This document shows, one piece after another, positions 54,954-63,231 of a stretch of 64,000 nt of DNA. Numbering within the stretch: the first letter of the stretch is position 1; each line of letters begins with the position of its first letter. The notes below the pieces were generated by a model. It did no database searches, was not told the origin of the DNA, and saw only the letters and a list, made by a program, of their open reading frames with translations. Location: positions 186,001 through 250,000 of the forward strand of contig NZ_LT855395.1 in the NCBI RefSeq assembly GCF_900184735.1, given 5' to 3'. This DNA is from Paucisalibacillus globulus. GTDB lineage: Bacteria; Bacillota; Bacilli; Bacillales; Amphibacillaceae. Made by a program: the position numbers and the translations under genes.

Positions 54954-56996
54954 ATGGAGAAAAAATCCCTACGAAAAAAGATTAACCGTATTCTATTAAA
55001 AACAGTGTTTGGATTTACTCTAACAGCGGTATCTGCTGTTCTATTGATATACCTTGTAGCCCTTATACTTGGACCACCTAATTTAATGAATGAACAAAAT
55101 ACGATTTATTATAGCATAGACAATGAGGTGATTGGAGAAGAACAAGGTGTAGAAAATCGATATTGGGTGGATCTTGAGAAAATGTCTCCTTATGTTATTG
55201 ATGCAACATTAATGATAGAGGATCAACGATTTTTCCAGCATAATGGCTTTGATATCAAGAGAATTCTTGGTGCTATTCTGAAGGATATTAAAACAATGTC
55301 CTTAAAAGAAGGAGCCAGTACCCTTACCCAACAGTATGCCCGAAATCTATACCTTTCCCACGAAAAGACTTGGACAAGAAAATTAAAAGAAGCATTTTAT
55401 GCGATACGACTCGAAATGTATTATTCAAAGGAAGAGATTTTGGAGGGTTATTTGAATACGGTCTACTACGGTCATGGAGCATACGGGATTGAAGCTGCAA
55501 GTATACATTTTTTCAATAAATCAGCTAGCGAACTGACTATTGCAGAAGCTGCCATGCTTGCCGGAATTCCGAAAGGGCCAACTTATTATTCTCCTTTAAA
55601 TGATTTGGAACGCGCAACCAATCGGCAAAAGCAAATTCTTTCCGTAATGAATGAAGAACATGTCATATCAGAAGAAGATTTTTATTTGGCAAGTCGAGAA
55701 AACCTGGTATATGCCGATCCAAAGGAAAGAAAGAAACTTACGATTGGCCCCTACTTCCAAGATACTGTGTTGACGGAAGCCGCTAATCGGTTAGATATTG
55801 ATCAGGAATCTGTACGGTCAGGTGGGTATCAGATTTATACTACATTAGATATCGATATGCAGGAAAAGTTGGAAAAGAGTGTAGCTAATACAATGGCTGA
55901 CACAAGTGAGATGGAAGTTGGTGCTGTTGCGGTAGACCCAAAGAATGGCGCTATTCGTGCATTAGTTGGTGGGCGCGACTACCGCCTGAGTCCCTTTAAT
56001 CGAGCAATCCAAGCAAAACGAATGCCAGGTTCCACATTCAAGCCATTTCTATACTATGCAGCATTAGAAAATGGCTACACTGCAACTACCATGCTAACGA
56101 GCAAACCGACTACCTTTGAAATTGAGGATGGCCAAGTCTATCAACCAAGTAATTTCAACGGGTATTATGCAAATGAGCCTATTACCTTAGCCCAAGCCCT
56201 GGCCGTATCGGATAATATTTATGCGGTAAAAACTAATATGTATTTAGGTGTAGAAACCTTGATTGATGCGGCTAAAGAGTTCGGGATATCAAGCGACCTA
56301 CCATCCGTACCATCCCTAGCCCTCGGAACAGCAACAGTAACCGTGGAAGAAATGGTCTCCGGGTATGGGATGCTTGCGAATGGGGGGAAAAAGATTGATG
56401 GCCATACAATCGAGAAAATTGTGGACCGCGAAGGTAAAACAGTCTATGAACGTGATGATAGTAAAAAAGAACAAACACTCGATCCACAACATGCTTTTAT
56501 CTTAACCCAGCTTATGACAGGAACATTTGACGAGTCATTGAACGGCTATATGTCAGTTACTGGAATTTCATTGGTCGATCAATTATCCCGCACATACGCT
56601 GGAAAAACCGGCTCAACCGATTCCGACACTTGGATGATTGGATATAGCCCATCACTCGTAGCTGGAGTTTGGACAGGGTATGACGATAACCGAACAATTA
56701 CGAAAATGCCAGAAAGATCCTATTCCAAGGATATATGGGCAGACTTCATGGAAAGTGCTCATCAAGATATACCTGAAGAAAACTTTAAAGCACCAGGTGG
56801 ATTAGTTGCCGTTCCAATCGACCCAGCTACCGGCTTACGCGCAACACCACACTGTCCAGTAAGTACCGTAATGTTCTTTGAAAAAGGCACAGAGCCTGAT
56901 TACCACTGTTCCGAACACTTTTACGGGGAATTAGAGCATGACACTGAGGAGGAAAAAGGCTTGTTTCAGCGGTGGTTTGAGGTGTTTTTTGAGTGA
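54954..56996 (+). CDS. pbpG: Class A penicillin-binding protein, PbpG-like
   Basis: Bifunctional glycosyltransferase/transpeptidase of peptidoglycan synthesis, 680 aa. Membrane anchor at about 17-40. GT51 domain with catalytic E89 (IEDQRFFQH), EGASTLTQQYARN and GYLNTVYYGHGAYGI. Transpeptidase domain with SxxK S360 (GSTFKP), SDN at 419-421, and KTGS at 551. Size and position (next to argS-ywiB side) match YwhE/PbpG, made in the forespore for the germ cell wall. The ATG at 54954 has GGAG 8 nt before it. Confidence 0.92.
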   Translation: MEKKSLRKKINRILLKTVFGFTLTAVSAVLLIYLVALILGPPNLMNEQNTIYYSIDNEVIGEEQGVENRYWVDLEKMSPYVIDATLMIEDQRFFQHNGFDIKRILGAILKDIKTMSLKEGASTLTQQYARNLYLSHEKTWTRKLKEAFYAIRLEMYYSKEEILEGYLNTVYYGHGAYGIEAASIHFFNKSASELTIAEAAMLAGIPKGPTYYSPLNDLERATNRQKQILSVMNEEHVISEEDFYLASRENLVYADPKERKKLTIGPYFQDTVLTEAANRLDIDQESVRSGGYQIYTTLDIDMQEKLEKSVANTMADTSEMEVGAVAVDPKNGAIRALVGGRDYRLSPFNRAIQAKRMPGSTFKPFLYYAALENGYTATTMLTSKPTTFEIEDGQVYQPSNFNGYYANEPITLAQALAVSDNIYAVKTNMYLGVETLIDAAKEFGISSDLPSVPSLALGTATVTVEEMVSGYGMLANGGKKIDGHTIEKIVDREGKTVYERDDSKKEQTLDPQHAFILTQLMTGTFDESLNGYMSVTGISLVDQLSRTYAGKTGSTDSDTWMIGYSPSLVAGVWTGYDDNRTITKMPERSYSKDIWADFMESAHQDIPEENFKAPGGLVAVPIDPATGLRATPHCPVSTVMFFEKGTEPDYHCSEHFYGELEHDTEEEKGLFQRWFEVFFE

Positions 56997-57030
56997 TGTG
57001 AGTTGGTGCTGGGTGTTTGGTTGGGCGTGG

Positions 57031-57640
57031 CGGGCGCATGGTCGGGAGCTTCGGGGCGCATGATTGGGGCTGGAGGGCTCATGTTTGGGTGTTTCGGGTG
57101 CATGGTTCGGATTATTGGGCACATGCTTGGGCTTGATGGGCTCATGTTCGGGGCTGGTGGGCACATGATTGAGCGTAGCGGGCACAAGGTCCGGCACTTT
57201 AGTCACATGGTCATGAGTTTGGGGCGCATGGTCAGGTGAATTGGGTACAAGTTTGATTTATTCGGGCGCATCTTCCTGATTAATGGGCACATGCTCGGTT
57301 TATTCGGGCGCATCTTCCTGATTAACGGGCTCATGCTCGGTTTATTCGGGCGCATCTTCCTGATTAACGGGCTCATGCTCGGTTTATTCGGGCGCATCTT
57401 CCTGACTAACGGGCTCATGATCGGTTTATTCGGGCGCATCCTCCTGACTAACAGGCACATGCTCGATCTTTTAGGGCGCATCTTCCTGATTAACGGGAAC
57501 ATGCTCGGTTTATTCGGGCGCATCCTCCTGACTAACGGGCACATGCTCGATCTTTTAGGGCGCATCCTCCTGACTAACAGGCACATGCTCGATTTTTTAG
57601 GGCGCATCCTCCTAACTATCGGACACATAACCGGCTTGCC
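57031..57640 (-). repeat. 21-bp periodic repeat array 5 (after pbpG)
   Basis: The longest array, about 29 units. On the plus strand GGGCGCATC(T/C)TCCTGA(T/C)TAAC alternates with GGGC(T/A)CATGCTCGGTTTATTC, so the minus-strand core is (C/G)ATGCGCCC alternating with CATGAGCCC or CATGTGCCC. The right two-thirds is highly regular with a 42-bp dimer; the left third is degenerate and has one 22-bp unit. It starts about 35 nt after the pbpG stop and ends before a bidirectional terminator. Frames of 149-170 codons open on both strands are by-products. Confidence 0.93.
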
Positions 57641-57678
57641 CCAGCCACAGCCCACGTCCCACACAAATCTAACCCAAC

Positions 57679-57735
57679 AAAAGAAGCCGACGTACTGCAA
57701 GTGTCCAGCTTGCAAGTCGTCGGCTTCTTTTTTGT
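57679..57735. terminator. Bidirectional terminator between pbpG/array 5 and the lipoprotein gene
   Basis: AAAAGAAGCCGACG (57679-57692) pairs with CGTCGGCTTCTTTT (57718-57731), with a second inner stem CTGCAAG/CTTGCAAG. A T-run follows on the plus strand and an A-run precedes it, so it can stop transcripts from both convergent sides, including any through array 5. Confidence 0.9.
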
Positions 57736-57863
57736 CCTAGTAATACATGAGTAAGCCCATGTACTAATTAGTTTACAAATTTCTGACGTAAAGTACAACA
57801 TTTTAGTTAAAGTTTCATTATTCAGACACAAATTAGTCACTTTTAGCTTTTTTCCCTTGTTTT

Positions 57864-58355
57864 TTACTTATTCATAATTACTATGTCCTCAATAGTTGGT
57901 TCTGTGTAGTTATAGGATACCCAGTAACTTTTAGCTAGCGTTACGCCTTCCACCGGGCTATCTATATAGGAAACGTACCGTGCTGGTACACCCTTTACTT
58001 CTACTTGTTCTATAGAGGAATCTTCAGTTTGAACTACTGTTATGTATGGTGTTTCCCCATTTCCAACGACCATGGTTCCCGCGAAAAGTGATTCTGATAA
58101 AATTAGATTCAATCCCTCCTTATTCTGCTTTAAAACAGAAACGCTTAAAGTACCTATTCCAGTTTCTCGGTAAAATACAAATACATAATCATCTTTTAGG
58201 TCGTAATCAATTATGACATCATACCCGTTGTTCAAATTCTTATCTAATTCTTTTTTAATTTGCTCTTCAAATGTGACCTCATGCTCTTTTGACTCTGTGC
58301 AAGCTGACAATGAGAGCACTAGCCCCATTAACATAATAAATTTAATGATTTTCAC
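57864..58355 (-). CDS. Putative lipoprotein, unknown function
   Basis: Type II signal peptide: Lys-rich start, hydrophobic core and lipobox LSAC (about residues 16-19), so it should be anchored on the outer face of the membrane. The mature part (about 145 aa) has alternating strands such as GYDVIIDYDLKDDYVFVFYRE and VKGVPARYVSYIDSP and no recognised domain. GTG at 58355 is preceded by GAGGGGGG; an ATG five codons upstream overlaps that site. Monocistronic. Confidence 0.8.
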   Translation of the reverse strand: MKIIKFIMLMGLVLSLSACTESKEHEVTFEEQIKKELDKNLNNGYDVIIDYDLKDDYVFVFYRETGIGTLSVSVLKQNKEGLNLILSESLFAGTMVVGNGETPYITVVQTEDSSIEQVEVKGVPARYVSYIDSPVEGVTLAKSYWVSYNYTEPTIEDIVIMNK

Positions 58356-58385
58356 TGTTTCCCCCCTCATCCATCCTAATACAAA

Positions 58386-58420
58386 AAAAGACTAGCAACT
58401 TTTTTCTAGCTGCTAGTCCA
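58386..58420 (-). terminator. Terminator of ywhD
   Basis: GACTAGCA pairs with TGCTAGTC around a T-rich loop, just past the ywhD stop. On the minus strand it runs into TTTTTTTG. Confidence 0.85.
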
Positions 58421-58427
58421 TTAAGTA

Positions 58428-58928
58428 TTATGCTAAGCTATTTTTTAATTCATCCGTAGAGTTCTCCCAGAAATCTGGTTTAAACTCTTTTAAGAAGTCT
58501 CGTAGTAAATGTCTGGAATGTTCATCCATGTGATCGACAATGACATGACCCTTTAGAGATTTTTCCATATGTTTCACATGTTCACCCATTGATTTATAGG
58601 CGATTTTATTTGGGCGGTCCACTCGGATTTCACATCCCGTGACACCTGCATAAAATGGTCCGTTTTCATTTCGTTCTACATTCACCCACACGATCCAATA
58701 CAGTAAGCCGTTTGGAACCTTGGATTTATCTCCTTGCCATTTTACTCGGCGTTCTACTTCACTGCGGGCATGCATGGCACCCATGTCTACATAGGCTTTA
58801 TTTTCATTTGGATCTACAATGACGGATGACATATTTTCTAAGCTGATTGCTCCTACACCGTACCCGCCATGTCCGTCATTGGAGTCATCTTTTATTATCG
58901 TAAATTGATTCTTTTTTGGTTCGCTCAT
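58428..58928 (-). CDS. ywhD: YwhD family protein
   Basis: Conserved Bacillaceae protein of unknown function (166 aa). It has NQFTIIKDDSNDGHGGYGVG at the N-terminus, WVNVERNENGPFYAGVTGCE in the centre, and a DHMDEHSRHLLRDFLKEF helix near the C-terminus. ATG start with GGAGGTTGACC. Same region as in B. subtilis, near ywgA and ywfO. Cytosolic; no catalytic motif recognised. Confidence 0.88.
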   Translation of the reverse strand: MSEPKKNQFTIIKDDSNDGHGGYGVGAISLENMSSVIVDPNENKAYVDMGAMHARSEVERRVKWQGDKSKVPNGLLYWIVWVNVERNENGPFYAGVTGCEIRVDRPNKIAYKSMGEHVKHMEKSLKGHVIVDHMDEHSRHLLRDFLKEFKPDFWENSTDELKNSLA

Positions 58929-59002
58929 TGGTCAACCTCCTATACAAACTCATTATCCCTTATTGTAGCATAGCCAGGTAACCAATTTCACCTTTCAAAA
59001 AC

Positions 59003-59506
59003 TTAGTGTAATTTTAGACCTAATTCACCGATTAGCTTCCAGGCTTCCGACATTTCTTCGTCGCTGTATTTCTGCTTCGGCTTTACTGCATGTACTTTGG
59101 ACTCTACTTCGTCTTTAGATAAGTCTTTGAAATAAAGCATGGTAGACACAAGTTCAAGAAAGCGAGAACTCTTGCCCTGAAGTAATTCAATACTTTCTGT
59201 GCAATTTGGCATATTCACAGAAAACTGATTTAAGAATTGGGTGCCATCATTTGTTAGCGAATAATGATATTGAAAATAATTGCTCTTTACTTCTTTCTCT
59301 TCGTTGATGAATCCTAAGTTACATAACTCTTCAATGCGTAAAGTTAGTTCTTCTGAGTATGGACCGTAAAAATGGAACTGAAATCTTTCCTCAAATGGAA
59401 TGCCAAATGATTGTAAAATATATACCATCTTCTGCAGTTTTTTTCTTCCGGTAACCTGCTTTGCTTCAGAAAAAAACTGCATGAGCTTTGCGTGATTTTC
59501 AAGCAT
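59003..59506 (-). CDS. ywgA: YwgA family protein
   Basis: A 167-aa protein of the YwgA family, likely a winged-helix fold: LMQFFSEAKQVTGRKKLQKMVYILQ (about 7-31) and RFQFHFYGPYSEELTLRIEEL (about 42-62) resemble the PhnA/DUF4065-type or antitoxin-like pattern. Function unknown. Its ribosome site AAGGAG lies inside the 3' end of ywfO, 6 nt before its own ATG-proximal region, so the two genes are coupled. Confidence 0.87.
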   Translation of the reverse strand: MLENHAKLMQFFSEAKQVTGRKKLQKMVYILQSFGIPFEERFQFHFYGPYSEELTLRIEELCNLGFINEEKEVKSNYFQYHYSLTNDGTQFLNQFSVNMPNCTESIELLQGKSSRFLELVSTMLYFKDLSKDEVESKVHAVKPKQKYSDEEMSEAWKLIGELGLKLH

Positions 59507-59512
59507 GTATGA

Positions 59513-60814
59513 TTACATCTCCTTGTGATATAGAATTGCTGTAATTTCTTGTACGATTTTTTCATCTTCAATTGCATATAAAAAGTCTTTAGGGAAATAT
59601 AATTTATGATCGGTTCGTTTTTTACCCGAAATAGATTCGACAATATCCGAATGCCTCGACAGTTCTTTCAATGCACCATTCGGCATTAGTAAGTGAATTG
59701 GAAGTCTCTCTTCTTCTTCACCTGGACGGTAAAAGTCATATGGTAAATCGGAAGAAGAATCTACTACTAAATAATAATCTGGGTCTATTCCCGCTTCCTT
59801 AAATAATTGAATTAGCCGCATCAGATCATTGATTTGTTTATTCGGATTAAACTCGACATATTTAAACAAACGTCGATTCATGAATCGTTCACAAAGGTCA
59901 CGTAGAACCTTATCATCTTCCTCTTGCCATAGTTGGAAGTAGTAATGAACAATCGATTCATCTAGTTTTAAGTACTCGTCCAAGGAAACATTTCCTAGGA
60001 AAAAGGATAGAAAATGTGTCGGTTGTAATTTGAAATTATAGTTAGATTCATACAAGTGTTTGGCACGATGAAGTATCTTCGTTAAAATAACCTCCGCACT
60101 TCTTGTCACTGGGTGGAAATATACTTGCCAGTACATTTGATAACGGCTCATAATATAATCCTCTACCGCATGCATTCCAGACGATTTAATCACGACTTGA
60201 TCCTCAATCGGACGCATGACACGTAATATCCGTTCCATATCAAAGTGTCCATAGCTTACCCCTGTAAAATAAGCATCGCGTTGCAAATAATCCATGCGGT
60301 CTGCGTCAATCTGACTGGAGATCAAGCTGACCACTAGTTTATTAGAATGCGTTTTTGCGATTACATCTGCCACTTCTTGAGCAAATCCAGGGCTTACCTT
60401 CTCTAAGATTTTATGAACAACTGTATCACCCAGAATGATAGCTTGTGTATAGTACTCATGGTCCAGCTTGAATACTTTTTCAAAGGAATGAGAGAATGGT
60501 CCATGTCCGAGGTCGTGAAGTAATGCTGCACACATGCAGAGAAGTCGGTCATCATTATTCCAATGAGGTCTATCTTGGAAGTTATTAATAATTCGACGGA
60601 CGATTTCATAAACCCCTAAGGAGTGATTAAATCTACTATGTTCAGCCCCATGGAACGTGATATTGGTCGTTCCTAGTTGTTTGATTCTACGAAGGCGTTG
60701 GAATTCCGGTGTCGCAATCAGGTCCCATATCACACGGTCACGTACATGCACATACCTATGTACTGGATCCTTGAATACCTTTTCCTCAATTAGTTGCTCA
60801 TCTTTATAGGCCAC
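59513..60814 (-). CDS. ywfO: HD-domain phosphohydrolase YwfO
   Basis: SamHD1/dGTPase-like HD superfamily enzyme, 433 aa. Metal ligands are in FNHSLGVYEI (H), LLHDLGHGPFSH (HD) and the later SSQIDADRMDYLQRDAYFTG (D). YwfO-type proteins are reported to hydrolyse (d)NTPs or similar nucleotides. The start is GTG with a weak ribosome site. It is followed by ywgA after 6 nt and diverges from lipL. Confidence 0.92.
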   Translation of the reverse strand: MAYKDEQLIEEKVFKDPVHRYVHVRDRVIWDLIATPEFQRLRRIKQLGTTNITFHGAEHSRFNHSLGVYEIVRRIINNFQDRPHWNNDDRLLCMCAALLHDLGHGPFSHSFEKVFKLDHEYYTQAIILGDTVVHKILEKVSPGFAQEVADVIAKTHSNKLVVSLISSQIDADRMDYLQRDAYFTGVSYGHFDMERILRVMRPIEDQVVIKSSGMHAVEDYIMSRYQMYWQVYFHPVTRSAEVILTKILHRAKHLYESNYNFKLQPTHFLSFFLGNVSLDEYLKLDESIVHYYFQLWQEEDDKVLRDLCERFMNRRLFKYVEFNPNKQINDLMRLIQLFKEAGIDPDYYLVVDSSSDLPYDFYRPGEEEERLPIHLLMPNGALKELSRHSDIVESISGKKRTDHKLYFPKDFLYAIEDEKIVQEITAILYHKEM

Positions 60815-60916
60815 ACTATTTCAACTCGTTTCTATCAGGCGTTTTTGTTATTATAATTATATAATAGATACTCAAGGGAAAAAAGACATATTTCGGAACT
60901 TACGAAGGAGACCATC

Positions 60917-61774
60917 ATGAAAAATTGGCAAGACATCATACACCATACGACATTTAGATACATAGATCATACAGATGAAAAATATTTTCATCATGTGTCG
61001 AATACTGCTCTAGCATCTTTTGCAATTGATGATGCACTGGCTACTTCCGTTAGTCTGGAACAGTCGCCACCCACTGTACGATTATGGGTACATCCAAAGA
61101 CCATTGTGCTTGGTATTCCGGATGCTCGTCTGCCTTATATTGAGGAAGGCGTCAAACTTTTAGCAAGTCATGGATACCATGTGGTGGTACGGAATTCCGG
61201 CGGTCTTGCTGTTGCGTTGGATGAAGGGGTACTGAATCTTTCCCTCGTCTTACCGGGTGTGAAGCATTTATCGATTCATGAATGTTATGAGGCTATGGTT
61301 AGCTTAATCCAATACATGTTTCAAGATGTGACACAGGAGATAAAAGCCTATGAAATTGTCGAATCATACTGTCCAGGAGATTATGATTTAAGTATTGATG
61401 GAAAGAAATTTGCAGGGATTTCGCAACGACGTGTAAGGGATGGTGCAGCCATTCAGATTTATCTAGATATCGAAGGAAACAGCCATGACCGGGCTTCTCT
61501 TATTCGTCAATTCTATGATATAAGTAAAAAAGGGGAAGAAACAAAATTCGACTACCCTACTGTCAATCCCGATGTAATGGGTTCCCTGTCGAATCTGACC
61601 GGAAAACCGTTAACTGTAGATGACATAAAGCAACGTGTTTTGTCTACCCTGCAAGAATTAAGTGAAGTTGTCGAAATACCTTTTTCAAGTGATGAGCTGG
61701 AAGTGTTTGAGAAAAGGTATGAGCAGATGATAAAAAGAAATGAAAAGATAGCGGAATGGCAAGAGGAAGCTTAA
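60917..61774 (+). CDS. lipL: Octanoyl-[GcvH]:protein N-octanoyltransferase
   Basis: Amidotransferase that moves the octanoyl group from GcvH to the E2 subunits of 2-oxoacid dehydrogenases in lipoate synthesis. Catalytic Cys C152 (YCPGDYDLS) with the conserved lysine in DGKKFAGISQRR, and the VVVRNSGGLAVALDEGVLN segment, identify LipL (YwfL) rather than LplA. 285 aa. ATG start with GAAGGAG. Its stop lies inside its own terminator and overlaps the end of the convergent gene. Confidence 0.94.
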   Translation: MKNWQDIIHHTTFRYIDHTDEKYFHHVSNTALASFAIDDALATSVSLEQSPPTVRLWVHPKTIVLGIPDARLPYIEEGVKLLASHGYHVVVRNSGGLAVALDEGVLNLSLVLPGVKHLSIHECYEAMVSLIQYMFQDVTQEIKAYEIVESYCPGDYDLSIDGKKFAGISQRRVRDGAAIQIYLDIEGNSHDRASLIRQFYDISKKGEETKFDYPTVNPDVMGSLSNLTGKPLTVDDIKQRVLSTLQELSEVVEIPFSSDELEVFEKRYEQMIKRNEKIAEWQEEA

Positions 61775-61797
61775 TCAATCTGTATTAAGCTTCTTTT
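61766..61797. terminator. Terminator overlapping the stop codons of lipL and the S51 peptidase gene
   Basis: GAAGCTTAAT (61766-61775) pairs with ATTAAGCTTC (61784-61793), followed by TTTTATT on the plus strand. The left arm contains the lipL stop and both arms are coding for the last residues of the minus-strand gene. Confidence 0.8.
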
Positions 61798-62418
61798 ATT
61801 GATGGAATAAACGCCCCCACCCTCGATTTCCTGCAGACTATCATTTTTAAAGTAAAGACCTGTGTTCTCATCGATGCCATAATTGTAGGTAGTGGGGATA
61901 TCACTAGTAATCTTTCTTAAATGAGCTTCCTCATTCCATTGAGTGAAGTGAACGGCAAGCATTGTGTCTCTGAGTAATCCTAATCCAGCTCGTTTGTAAT
62001 ATTCCCTACGCCCACTATCCCGAGCTGAAATAACACAGACCTCTGGACTAATTAAGGCACCAGCTGAGAATCCAGCAATTGGCTTTCCCATTAGATATGC
62101 TCCCCGTACTGCTTCAGAAATAGGAGTGTCTACAATATTTTCTGCATATCTAATGGAATCCCCACCACATATAATAATCCCTTTGCTCTGGTTTATTTGT
62201 TCAATAGCTTGTTCCACGGGTGTAGATGGAAGAGGGATGTAGGAAAAGTTGTGATGATGATTTTCTTCTAAAAGATCCGTATATCTAGGAATGATCGGTT
62301 CTCCGCCATCTAAGAAAAGAATAGCAATGGTACCTCCTTTGCTTAACTCTACAAATTTTTTGGCAAACTTATTGGTAAAGGGTGATCCCCCACCAAAAAG
62401 AAATATATACTTATCCAT
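61771..62418 (-). CDS. S51-family peptidase (dipeptidase E-like)
   Basis: A 215-aa protein with the peptidase E/cyanophycinase-like fold. The nucleophile Ser is S118 in GFSAGA, preceded by GIIICGGDSIRYAE; the His is in VHFTQWNEEAHLRK and the Asp/Glu in GIDENTG. Such enzymes cleave N-terminal Asp dipeptides or related substrates. The ATG at 62418 has GGGGGG 7 nt before it. Tail-to-tail overlap of 4 nt with lipL. Confidence 0.88.
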   Translation of the reverse strand: MDKYIFLFGGGSPFTNKFAKKFVELSKGGTIAILFLDGGEPIIPRYTDLLEENHHHNFSYIPLPSTPVEQAIEQINQSKGIIICGGDSIRYAENIVDTPISEAVRGAYLMGKPIAGFSAGALISPEVCVISARDSGRREYYKRAGLGLLRDTMLAVHFTQWNEEAHLRKITSDIPTTYNYGIDENTGLYFKNDSLQEIEGGGVYSINKRSLIQID

Positions 62419-62544
62419 CACAAGTCCCCCCTTTTATGATTCTCTAAAGTAATTTTTCTTTGCTTGTATCCGCAGAGTTTGTCACTATTTTTAATAGAGA
62501 CTGTGCGGTAAGTAAGTATTATGGATAGCGCAACTGACCTGCTA

Positions 62545-62710
62545 CGGAAATACACTCCGCTTTTACTGCCAGCACAGGGGCGACATCTGCTCGAAAAGAC
62601 CCTCGCAGTGTCTACCTTGCCGCGGGCGGCTGGTGAGCCTCCTCAGAGCTAAAGCTCCCCGCGGGTCTCACCGATGCCTATCCTCCCGCAGGAGTCTCCG
62701 TGTATTTCCT
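62545..62710. repeat. GC-rich hairpin element, copy B5, with a 5' insertion
   Basis: Closing stem GGAAATACAC...GTGTATTTCC, then TCCGCTTT, an insertion of about 55 nt, and CCGCGGGCGGCTGGTGAGCC...GGTCTCACC...CTCCCGCAGGAG. The closing stem sequence differs from B1-B4 on both strands (GGAAAT/ATTTCC for CCGAAT/ATTCGG), preserving pairing. Confidence 0.82.
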
Positions 62711-62805
62711 TCGCTGAGATAGAGTTAACAAAAATGAAAGTACCACGTAAATCCAAGACATGATTCATATACTTACAATAATTAGAAAACTAAACTAGCG
62801 CAAGT

Positions 62806-63003
62806 AGAATACGGAGACTCCTCGAAAATAAAGAGCAATTTTCTTCGTGCGATGATTATGCTGCCGAAGCCTTCCTTGGGACTGCGATTACTCGCCCCAC
62901 CGAAAACCATTGTCCTGCGGGAATAGCACGTGTCCGAAGACCCCGCAGAGGTGAACTTTCCTCGAGGAGGCTGAGGCCGTGCCCGCGGAAAGCGGAGTAT
63001 TCT
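62806..63003. repeat. GC-rich element related to the B family, inverted (copy C)
   Basis: Bounded by AGAATAC (62806-62812) and GTATTCT (62997-63003). It contains GAGGAGGCTGAGG and CCCGCGGAAAGCGGAG, the reverse complement of B-family arms (CGCTTTCCGCGGG, GAGCCTCCTC), plus a GTCCGAAGACCCCGCAG block. Similar sequences are frequent in Bacillaceae genomes from memory. It is adjacent to B5, upstream of the S51 gene and downstream of pta. Confidence 0.7.
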
Positions 63004-63187
63004 GCCGGAGCGGTAGCTCCAAGCTTCACTAAAGTTGTATGATTATCGCACAATCTTTATCTACTATTTGTTAGATTAAACTAACTGAAAAAACAACAAT
63101 CTTTTAGAAAATAGCTATTCCTTTAAATGTAGCTTAAAATACGTTCATGTCAATACATTCAAGCTCTAACAAGATTAAAACTGAAAC

Positions 63188-63224
63188 AAAAAAAGCTCGC
63201 AACAGATTCCTATCGCGAGCTTTC
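63188..63224 (-). terminator. Terminator of pta
   Basis: AAAGCTCGC pairs with GCGAGCTTT around a 14-nt loop, followed on the minus strand by TTTTTTTG, 10 nt past the pta stop. Confidence 0.92.
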
Positions 63225-63231
63225 AACATTA

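Noticed and set aside
57031-57640. CRISPR array
   Set aside because: Units are contiguous 21-bp imperfect repeats without unique spacers of constant length, and no cas genes are present.
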